A stretch of 9,388 nt of DNA from positions 1-9,388 of the forward strand of contig JAVHVN010000194.1 in NCBI GenBank assembly GCA_032160545.1, given 5' to 3'. The notes under the pieces were generated by a model that was given only the letters and a program-made list of their open reading frames with translations, made no database searches and was not told the origin of the DNA. How positions within the stretch are numbered: position 1 is the stretch's first letter; every line of letters starts with the position of its first letter. This document shows positions 1 through 5,290 of this stretch, in pieces. The stretch comes from DATGFB01 sp032160545 (GTDB lineage: Bacteria; Actinomycetota; Actinomycetes; Mycobacteriales; Jatrophihabitantaceae). The position numbers and the translations under genes were made by a program.

Positions 1-80
1 TCGCCGTGGAGGTCCAGCATCTCGCCGAGAAGTTCCTCGGCGCTCGCGCCGGTCTCGAGGTCGACCGTGGTCTCGACCAT
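1..80 (-). CDS. Partial CDS downstream of the hydrogenase large subunit (N-terminal 26 codons only)
   Basis: An ATG at 80-78 lies one base after the TGA of the large-subunit gene (84-82). The frame stays open to the window edge. The visible start is MVETTVDLETGASAEELLGE followed by MLDLHG: acidic, with an amphipathic helix-like stretch. The near-zero spacing indicates the same operon as hhyS-hhyL and probable translational coupling. Genes in this position of group 1h operons usually encode small accessory or maturation proteins (NifU-like, Hyp-type or others). Only the N-terminus is visible, so I do not assign a function. The start is well supported by the junction; the identity is unknown. 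Confidence 0.6.
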   Translation of the reverse strand, partial: MVETTVDLETGASAEELLGEMLDLHG

Positions 81-81
81 C

Positions 82-1854
82 TCAGCAGAGCCCGGTCGGT
101 GTGTGCACCACCTTCTTGACCTTGCCGCCGCCGAGATACATGTGCACGCCGCAGGGCAGACAGGGGTCGAAGCTGCGGACCGTCCGCATGATGTCGATGC
201 CCTTGAAGTGCTCGCGGTCGTTCTCCTCGAACAGCGGCTGGTCCTGCACGGCGTCCTCGTACGGGCCGGGGGTGCCGTAGACGTCTCGGGGGTTGGCGTT
301 CCACGGGGTCGGTGGGTACGGGTGGTAGTTCGCGATCTTGCCGTCCCGGATGACCATGTGGTGGCTGAGCACGCCGCGGACGGCCTCGGTGAAGCCGCAG
401 CCGATGCCCTCGTCGGGCACCTCGAACGGCTCCCACGTCTTCGTGTGGCCGGCCCGGATCTCCGCCAGCGCCTTCTCGGCGAAGTGCAGCGCGGCCGCCG
501 CGGCGTAGGCCTGGAAGTAGGTCCGGGCCCGGTTCCGCTCGAGCGCGTTGCTCCACTGCGGGATCTTCCACTCGAGGCTGACCGGGCCCTTGAGCGCGGT
601 CTTCGGCAGGTTGATCTGCACGCTGCTGCCGGTCGCCCTGATGTAGCCGATGTCGACCAGGTTGGCCAGTGCGGTGACCCAGAGCCGGGCCAGCGGCCCG
701 CCGCCGGTGTCGAGCGCGAGGTAGTCCTTCCCGTCGAACCAGCGTGGGGACATCACCCAGCTGTACTTGTCGTCCAGGTCCCGCTTCTGCGGTCGCGGGT
801 TCGTGTGCTGGTTCCAGGGATGCCGCCGGTCGACCGGGTTACCCAGCGGGTCCCGGTTCACGAACATCTCCTGGTCGGTCCAGTCCTCGTAGTACGAGCT
901 GCCGAGCAGGATCCGGATGCCGAGGTTGATGTCCACGAGGTCGGTGGTGACCAGCTTGCCGTCGACCACCACCCCCGGCGTGACGAACATCTTGCGGCCC
1001 CACTCGGTCATGTCCTTGTACTCGAAGTTGCAGTAATCCGGGTCCTGGAACGATCCCCAGCAGCCCAGCAGCGTGCGGCGCAGGCCGACCTGCTCGTAGC
1101 CCGGCAGCGCCTCGTAGAAGAAGTCGAAGAGGTCGTCGTGCATCGGCACGACCTTCTTCATGAACTCGACGTAGCGCATCAGCCGGGACAGGTAGTCGGT
1201 CATCAACTGGATCGTCGCGACCGTGCCGACGCCGCCCGGGTACAGCGTCGACGGGTGGACGTGGCGTCCCTCCATGAGGCAGAACATCTCGCGCGTCATG
1301 CGGCTGACCTGCAGCGCCTCGCGGTAGAACTCGCCGGTGAACGGGTTCAGCGACCGCATGATGTCGCCGATCGTCCTGTACCCGTGCTCGCCCGCGTGCG
1401 GGGCCTCGGTGACGTTGGCGCGCTCGAGCACTCCCGGGTTGGTCTCGGAGACCATCTTCTCGCAGTAGTCCACGCCGACGAGGTTCTCCTGGAAGATGTT
1501 GTGGTCGAACATGTACTCGGCCGCCTCGCCGAGGTTCACGATCCACTCGCCCAGGTGCGGCGGCTTCACCCCGTAGGCCATGTTCTGCGCGTAGCACGAG
1601 CACGTGGCGTGGTTGTCGCCGCAGATGCCGCAGATGCGGCTGGTGATGAAGTGCGCGTCGCGCGGGTCCTTGCCCTTCATGAAGATCGAGTAGCCGCGGA
1701 AGATCGACGACGTGCTGTGGCACTCGACGACTTCCTTCTGCTTGAAATCGATCTTGGTGTAGATCCCCAGGCTGCCGACGATTCGCGTGATCGGATCCCA
1801 GGCCATCTCGACGAGATCGCTGGTCGCGTGCTCGGCGGGAACTGTCGACGTCAT
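82..1854 (-). CDS. hhyL: [NiFe] hydrogenase large subunit, group 1h (actinobacterial high-affinity type)
   Basis: Catalytic subunit of an uptake [NiFe] hydrogenase that oxidises H2 and passes electrons to the iron-sulfur small subunit. It has 590 residues, close to the length I recall for group 1h large subunits and longer than group 2a. The N-terminal metal motif RICGICGDNH (R73, C75, C78, H82) and the C-terminal DPCLPCGVH (D563, C565, C568, H571) give the four Cys ligands of the Ni-Fe centre. A 19-residue tail follows H571, as expected for a precursor cleaved by a maturation endopeptidase after Ni insertion. The ATG at 1854 has an AGAGAGG ribosome site about 8 bases upstream. The gene follows hhyS by 40 bp and precedes the next gene by 1 bp, so the three form an operon. 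In studied actinobacteria this class scavenges trace or atmospheric H2 during carbon starvation. The subgroup call rests on recognised sequence character, not a tree. Confidence 0.93.
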   Translation of the reverse strand: MTSTVPAEHATSDLVEMAWDPITRIVGSLGIYTKIDFKQKEVVECHSTSSIFRGYSIFMKGKDPRDAHFITSRICGICGDNHATCSCYAQNMAYGVKPPHLGEWIVNLGEAAEYMFDHNIFQENLVGVDYCEKMVSETNPGVLERANVTEAPHAGEHGYRTIGDIMRSLNPFTGEFYREALQVSRMTREMFCLMEGRHVHPSTLYPGGVGTVATIQLMTDYLSRLMRYVEFMKKVVPMHDDLFDFFYEALPGYEQVGLRRTLLGCWGSFQDPDYCNFEYKDMTEWGRKMFVTPGVVVDGKLVTTDLVDINLGIRILLGSSYYEDWTDQEMFVNRDPLGNPVDRRHPWNQHTNPRPQKRDLDDKYSWVMSPRWFDGKDYLALDTGGGPLARLWVTALANLVDIGYIRATGSSVQINLPKTALKGPVSLEWKIPQWSNALERNRARTYFQAYAAAAALHFAEKALAEIRAGHTKTWEPFEVPDEGIGCGFTEAVRGVLSHHMVIRDGKIANYHPYPPTPWNANPRDVYGTPGPYEDAVQDQPLFEENDREHFKGIDIMRTVRSFDPCLPCGVHMYLGGGKVKKVVHTPTGLC

Positions 1855-1894
1855 CGCGTCGCCTCTCTGTCGGACGTGCCGGAACCGCGAGCGA

Positions 1895-2950
1895 TTACCA
1901 GGTGCGCTTGGCGCCGGTCGTGAGCTCGCGGCCCGAGTGCCGCCACTTCGGCTCCTTGTCGACCGTCTGCGTCGTGATGTGCCGGAGGTTTCGGATCACC
2001 GTTCCGTACAGCCCGGACGCGGTCGTCGAGAGCTTGCCGCCCGGCGGCTCGTCCATGAACGGCATGAACTTGTCCGGGAAGCCGGGCATCGTGCAGCCGA
2101 TGCAGATGCCGCCGACGTTCGGGCAGCCGCCCATACCGTTCATCCAGCCGCGCTTGGGGACGTTGCACTTCACGACCGGGCCCCAGCAGCCGAGCTTGAC
2201 GATGCACTTCGGTGAGCCGTACTCGGTGGCGAAGTCGCCCTGCTCGTAGTAGCCGGCGCGGTCGCACCCCTCGTGCACGGTCTTGCCGAACAGCCAGCTC
2301 GGGCGCAGCGCGTCGTCGAGCGGGATCATCGGGGCCTGGCCGGTGGCCATGTACAGCAGGTAGGTGATGGTCTCCGAGAGGTTGTCCGGCTGGATCGGGC
2401 AACCCGGTACGCAGACGATCGGGATGCCGGCCTTCGACTTCCAGTCCCAGCCGAGATAGTCGGGCACACCCATCGCGCCGGTCGGGTTGCCGGCCATCGC
2501 GTGGATGCCGCCGTACGTCGCGCAGGTGCCGGCGGCAATGATCGCCGTCGCCTTCGGCGCAAGGCGGTCGAGCCACTCACTCGTCGTCATCGGCTGGCCG
2601 GTTGCGGGGTTGTTGCCGAAGCCGCACCAGTACCCGTCGTCATGCAGTTTCTCGTTCGGGATGGACCCCTCGACGACGAGCACGAACGGCTCGAGTTCGC
2701 CGCGGTCGGCCTTGAAGAACCACTCGAGGAAGTCGTCGGCCCCGCCGTTGGGGCCACACTCGAAGTCGATCAGCGGCCAGTGCACGGCCACCTTCGGCAA
2801 CCCGGGCAGGGCACCGAGCGCGATCTCCTCGATGGTCGGCTGGGTCGCTGCCGTCAACGCGACGGAGTCCCCGTCACAGCTGAGCCCAGCGTTGATCCAC
2901 AGCACGTGGATGAGGGTTTCTTCGGCTTTGACGGCTGCGTCGCTGAGCAT
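1895..2950 (-). CDS. hhyS: [NiFe] hydrogenase small subunit, group 1h (iron-sulfur electron-transfer subunit)
   Basis: Carries the Fe-S clusters that move electrons from the Ni-Fe site to the respiratory chain. It has 351 residues from the ATG at 2950. The proximal cluster site reads SCDGDS: C25 is kept but D28 stands where most hydrogenases have Cys. With C143 (GTCATYGG) and C184 (PGCP) this gives a 3Cys/1Asp site, as described for the group 1h enzyme of Ralstonia eutropha. H226/C229, C249 and C255 fit the distal cluster. C262, C283 and C286 fit the medial cluster, with C276 as a likely fourth ligand in place of the Pro of [3Fe-4S] enzymes. There is no twin-arginine signal, so a cytoplasmic-side location is likely. 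The frame stays open upstream to an ATG at 3067 and a TTG at 3085. I prefer 2950 because GGAAAG lies 9 bases before it, similarity to the family begins just after it, the upstream codons are atypical (TTG, AGA, AAA), and a promoter lies at 3030-3058, downstream of the longer starts. Confidence 0.93.
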   Translation of the reverse strand: MLSDAAVKAEETLIHVLWINAGLSCDGDSVALTAATQPTIEEIALGALPGLPKVAVHWPLIDFECGPNGGADDFLEWFFKADRGELEPFVLVVEGSIPNEKLHDDGYWCGFGNNPATGQPMTTSEWLDRLAPKATAIIAAGTCATYGGIHAMAGNPTGAMGVPDYLGWDWKSKAGIPIVCVPGCPIQPDNLSETITYLLYMATGQAPMIPLDDALRPSWLFGKTVHEGCDRAGYYEQGDFATEYGSPKCIVKLGCWGPVVKCNVPKRGWMNGMGGCPNVGGICIGCTMPGFPDKFMPFMDEPPGGKLSTTASGLYGTVIRNLRHITTQTVDKEPKWRHSGRELTTGAKRTW

Positions 2951-2965
2951 CGATCGCGGCTTTCC

Positions 2966-2981
2966 GGGACCCCCCGGTCCC
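2966..2981 (-). promoter_or_regulatory. Hairpin directly upstream of the hhyS ribosome-binding site
   Basis: GGGACC, a 4-base spacer and GGTCCC form a perfect 6-bp inverted repeat. Its edge touches the GGAAAG ribosome site (2960-2965) of hhyS. In the leader RNA it would fold as a very GC-rich stem next to the site, which could modulate ribosome access or mRNA stability. It could equally be a protein operator. The repeat is seen directly; its role is inferred. Confidence 0.45.
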
Positions 2982-3029
2982 TGAGCCGCCGGAATCGAGC
3001 GTCGATCCACCTGCGCGGCCTGGAATTTG

Positions 3030-3058
3030 TTTCTACGCTGCGGCAATTCGGACGTCAA
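3030..3058 (-). promoter_or_regulatory. Predicted sigma-70-type promoter of the hhyS-hhyL operon
   Basis: On the minus strand TTGACG (3058-3053, five of six matches to the -35 consensus) is followed by exactly 17 bases and TAGAAA (3035-3030, four of six matches to the -10). Transcription would start near 3023, giving a leader of about 70 bases before the ATG at 2950. It lies in the most AT-rich part of the divergent spacer. The match is by eye and no start site has been mapped. Confidence 0.5.
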
Positions 3059-3073
3059 CAAGGTCATTCGCCG

Positions 3074-3111
3074 TCCAGGAATCAATCATTTCGTCGTTAC
3101 GAGTTCCTGGA
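3074..3111. repeat. 8-bp perfect inverted repeat in the divergent hydrogenase control region
   Basis: TCCAGGAA (3074-3081) and TTCCTGGA (3104-3111) are perfect inverted copies with a 22-base spacer. Arm centres are about 30 bp apart, near three helical turns. The repeat lies just upstream of the predicted hhyS -35 box, where an activator could bind, and also between the two divergent units. The recurring core GGAAT/ATTCC appears again at 2991, 3022, 3125 and 3141. It is a candidate operator; no known regulator is recognised. Confidence 0.45.
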
Positions 3112-3180
3112 TTCCGTAATTCGAGGAATAGCGATCGATCATTCCCGGGCAACCGGTGGACGGGGCCCGGCAGGCGCGCG

Positions 3181-3222
3181 TAGCGTCCAAAAAATCGTCC
3201 GGCGATCGGGGGGTGGACGCTA
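3181..3222. repeat. 9-bp inverted repeat spanning the hypC translation start region
   Basis: TAGCGTCCA (3181-3189) and TGGACGCTA (3214-3222) are perfect inverted copies with a 24-base spacer. The spacer contains an inner ATCG/CGAT pair (3194-3197 and 3203-3206) and the G-run that could serve as ribosome site. The right arm ends on the A of the ATC codon preceding the conserved Cys of HypC. As RNA it would fold with the ribosome site and start in or beside the stem; as DNA it is a possible operator. Confidence 0.45.
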
Positions 3223-3434
3223 TCTGCTTGGGTATTCCCGGCCGGGTCGCGGCCGTCTGCGAGGGCAGCTCTGTCGCCCAGGTCGAGCTGGCCGGCGTCG
3301 TCCGGGACGTCGACCTCGCGCTGCTGCCCGGGCCTTTCGTTCCGGGGGACTTCGTCCTGGTGCACAGCGGGTTCGCGCTCGAGCGCCTGAGCGCCGAGGA
3401 CGCCCAGGCGGCCCAGGAGGTGTTCGGCGCGTGA
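3213..3434 (+). CDS. hypC: HypC/HupF family hydrogenase maturation chaperone
   Basis: HypC, with HypD, carries the Fe(CN)2CO unit and hands it to the hydrogenase large subunit. The hallmark CLGIPGRV is present, followed by VELAGVVRDVDLALL, GDFVLVHSGFALERL and a short acidic helix, which is the whole HypC fold. From GTG 3213 it has 73 residues; the family is usually 70-95. The start is unusual. HypC normally begins Met-Cys and the Cys becomes N-terminal and essential, but here the codon before Cys (3225-3227) is ATC (3222-3224), not ATG. The GTG gives M-D-A-I-C; an ATG at 3156 would add about 22 residues. The G-run at 3208-3213 is well spaced (about 8 bases) for the ATC and too close for the GTG. 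I give the GTG as the conventional start, with low certainty. The gene is divergent from hhyS and overlaps the next gene. Confidence 0.88.
   Translation: MDAICLGIPGRVAAVCEGSSVAQVELAGVVRDVDLALLPGPFVPGDFVLVHSGFALERLSAEDAQAAQEVFGA
3415..3420 (+). promoter_or_regulatory. Ribosome-binding site that supports the GTG start at 3431
   Basis: AGGAGG inside the end of hypC, 10 bases before the GTG at 3431. It supports that start and coupled translation of the two genes. Confidence 0.6.
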
Positions 3435-4198
3435 CCGCCGGAGCGACGCTGTTCGTGCGCTACGCGTTCCCGCCCAACTACCACGGCGCGTGCGGGCCCC
3501 CCGATTCGCAGGCATTGTTCCAATACGGCGCGGCGCGGGTGGTCGACGAGGGCATCCGCGATCTTGCGCGTCAATTCAACGGCGCCTGGCCGTACCTGGA
3601 ACTGATCGCGAATGCGACCGGAGTGCGCGACCCGTTGGACCGCCGCGTGGTCGAGGCCTATTGGGTCGGAAACAGCCTGCTCGATCGCGTGGGCGTGCGC
3701 AATCTCGGCGACTCGATGCAGGACCGGTTCCGCGCGAAGACCGGCCTGCAGTTCGGCAAGCTGGCCGATGCCGTGCTGGCGGGAGGCCGGCCGCACCACA
3801 GCTACCACGTGTTCTGCGTCTACCCCTGGGTCGGCCTGCTGGGCGACGATCGCCGCTACGAGCAGGCGCTGATGGTGCTCGACCGCTGCCGCATCCGCTG
3901 GGGCCGGGTCCGTGACGTGCGCCCGGACCAGCTGATGGTCGAGTCCCGGCCGTTGCTGTTCGAGGACGGCCGCCTGCGGCTGGGCGAGCCGGCGCTCGAG
4001 ACGGTCGAACGGACGCTCGACGGGGTGGGCCTCGTCAGCGAGTTCGCCGTGGGTGACTGGGTCTCGATGCACTGGGAGTGGGTCTGCGACCGGCTCGATC
4101 CGGCGCAACTGGCCGCGCTGCGGCATTACACCCGGCTACACCTCGACGTCGTGAACGACCGGCTCGACCACGCCGGCGCGATCCTCGCCCTCGGCTGA
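3431..4198 (+). CDS. Hydrogenase-associated protein of unknown function (DUF6390-like)
   Basis: A 255-residue soluble protein with no signal peptide or membrane segment. Its GTG start overlaps the hypC stop by three bases (GTGA), with AGGAGG 10 bases upstream, so it is translationally coupled to HypC. I place it in the actinobacterial DUF6390 family from its N-terminal VRYAFPPNYHGACGPPDS pattern and its place in a hydrogenase locus; this is recall, not a search. Visible features are C21 in the GACGPP motif, HHSYHVFC (H122, H123, H126, C129), YPWVGLLG, and SMHWEWVC (H214, W215, W217, C219), with H232 and H237 nearby. The repeated His/Cys could bind metal or handle a cofactor. Coupling to hypC suggests a maturation or assembly role, but no activity can be read from the sequence. 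The last 63 bases overlap the convergent ABC ATPase gene. Confidence 0.8.
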   Translation: MTAGATLFVRYAFPPNYHGACGPPDSQALFQYGAARVVDEGIRDLARQFNGAWPYLELIANATGVRDPLDRRVVEAYWVGNSLLDRVGVRNLGDSMQDRFRAKTGLQFGKLADAVLAGGRPHHSYHVFCVYPWVGLLGDDRRYEQALMVLDRCRIRWGRVRDVRPDQLMVESRPLLFEDGRLRLGEPALETVERTLDGVGLVSEFAVGDWVSMHWEWVCDRLDPAQLAALRHYTRLHLDVVNDRLDHAGAILALG

Positions 4199-5290
4199 GC
4201 CGGCGGGCCCAGGTTCGACGTCGCCGAGTGCCCAGGCGCGGTCGATCGCCCACGGCAGCGCCGACCCGACCGCGTGCGCAGGTGGGCCCGGCAGGCGCAG
4301 CAGGACCTCGCCGATGGCGCTGGCCAGCAGGTAGTCCGTGTGCGGGCCGGCGAATGCGACGGCGGCGACCCGGGCGCGCAGCGGTCCGCCGACGCGCACC
4401 CAGTCAGGGCGCACGAGCAGCCGCGCCGTGCGCGGGTCGGCGGGCACCCCGCCGCCTGCGATGCGCTGCGGCCCCTCGCCGAGGTCGGCGTACACCCCGT
4501 CGTCCTCGATCGCGAGGACCGGCGCGGTGAGCACGGAGCACCGGCCGGTGAGATCGGCGGTCCCCTTGTCCGCGGGCCGTGCGTACACGGTCGCCGGCGG
4601 GCCGACCTGCGCCAGCCGCCCCTTCGCGACGACCGCAACCCGGTCGGCGACCGCCAGCGCCTCACCTGCGTCGTGGCTCGCGAACAGCGCACCTGCCGCG
4701 GATTCCCGGCGCCGCTCGGCCACGGTCGCGAGGAACGCCGCGCGCAGGTGCGTGTCGAGATGTGCGGTCGGCTCGTCCAGCAGGTACAGCCCGGCGTTGC
4801 GAGCGAGCGCGCGCGCGAGGCCGACGCGCTGTTGCTCGCCGCCGGACAGCTGCGCGGGACGGCGCGCGGCCAGCTGCTCGATCCCGAGCCGTGCGAGCAG
4901 GTCACCGGCTTGCGCTGCCGCGTCGCGGCGGGAGCAGCCCGCGCGCCGCAGCGGGTACGCGACCGTGTCGCGCACCGACAGGTGCGGCCAGAGCGCGAAG
5001 TCCTGGAACACCATGCCGACGGCCCGGCGCTCCGGCGGCACCCGGACCCGGGGCGAGGCGACGAGCACACCGCCGACGCGGATCTCGCCGCGGTCCGGAT
5101 CCAGCAGTCCGGCGATCGCGTGCAGCAGCGTCGACTTTCCCGAACCCGAGGCGCCGAGCACGGCGACGAACTCCCCCGCCGCGACCTCGAGACCGACGCC
5201 GTCGAGCGCCGGGACGCCGGCGTAGTCGACACCGAGGTCCGTGCACGACATGGCGTCCGGGACAGCTTCGACGCGGCTCGCGTCAGGCAC
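4136..5290 (-). CDS. ABC transporter ATP-binding protein (ferric iron/AEP/thiamine-class importer, FbpC/PotA-like)
   Basis: Cytoplasmic ATPase that powers the importer encoded by the two genes before it. It has 384 residues. The nucleotide-binding domain runs from about residue 15 to 245: Walker A GASGSGKST (46-54), Q-loop Q96 in VFQDFALWPHL, signature LSGGEQQR (148-155), Walker B LYLLDEP (168-174) and H-loop H206. The remaining 140 residues resemble a TOBE-type regulatory domain, as in FbpC, PotA and MalK relatives. The GTG start at 5290 overlaps the permease stop by 8 bases; an ATG at 5251 (MSCTDLG) is an alternative that trims 13 residues lying before the conserved domain. Its end overlaps the convergent plus-strand gene. 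All ATPase motifs are intact. The domain layout fits Fe3+, 2-aminoethylphosphonate, spermidine or thiamine importers and does not fix the substrate. Confidence 0.9.
   Translation of the reverse strand: MPDASRVEAVPDAMSCTDLGVDYAGVPALDGVGLEVAAGEFVAVLGASGSGKSTLLHAIAGLLDPDRGEIRVGGVLVASPRVRVPPERRAVGMVFQDFALWPHLSVRDTVAYPLRRAGCSRRDAAAQAGDLLARLGIEQLAARRPAQLSGGEQQRVGLARALARNAGLYLLDEPTAHLDTHLRAAFLATVAERRRESAAGALFASHDAGEALAVADRVAVVAKGRLAQVGPPATVYARPADKGTADLTGRCSVLTAPVLAIEDDGVYADLGEGPQRIAGGGVPADPRTARLLVRPDWVRVGGPLRARVAAVAFAGPHTDYLLASAIGEVLLRLPGPPAHAVGSALPWAIDRAWALGDVEPGPAGSAEGEDRAGVVEPVVHDVEV

Noticed and set aside
67..1923. Long plus-strand open frame opposite the hydrogenase large subunit
   Set aside because: It is the antisense frame of a clearly conserved gene; its translation is Val/Arg/Asp-rich without any domain, as expected from mirrored GC-biased codons.
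1895..2950. Group 2a (Huc-type) small subunit
   Set aside because: The SCDGDS context, the lengths of both subunits and the DFECGPNGGAD region fit my knowledge of group 1h better; a tree would settle it.
3156..3212. ATG at 3156 as the hypC start
   Set aside because: It would place about 22 extra residues before the Cys that must be near the N-terminus, and no clear ribosome site precedes it.
3208..3214. Homopolymer G-run as a sign of assembly error in hypC
   Set aside because: The downstream frame is intact through the stop and the run lies before the conserved protein start, so an indel there would not explain the ATC codon.
2273..3430. Upstream part of a plus-strand frame fused in register to the DUF6390-like gene
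   Set aside because: It runs antisense through hhyS and through the AT-richer spacer and has no similarity to any family; the real gene begins at the GTG at 3431 with AGGAGG before it.
3086..4126. Minus-strand open frame opposite hypC and the DUF6390-like gene
   Set aside because: It is a mirror frame of two supported genes, rich in Arg/His/Ala with no domain.
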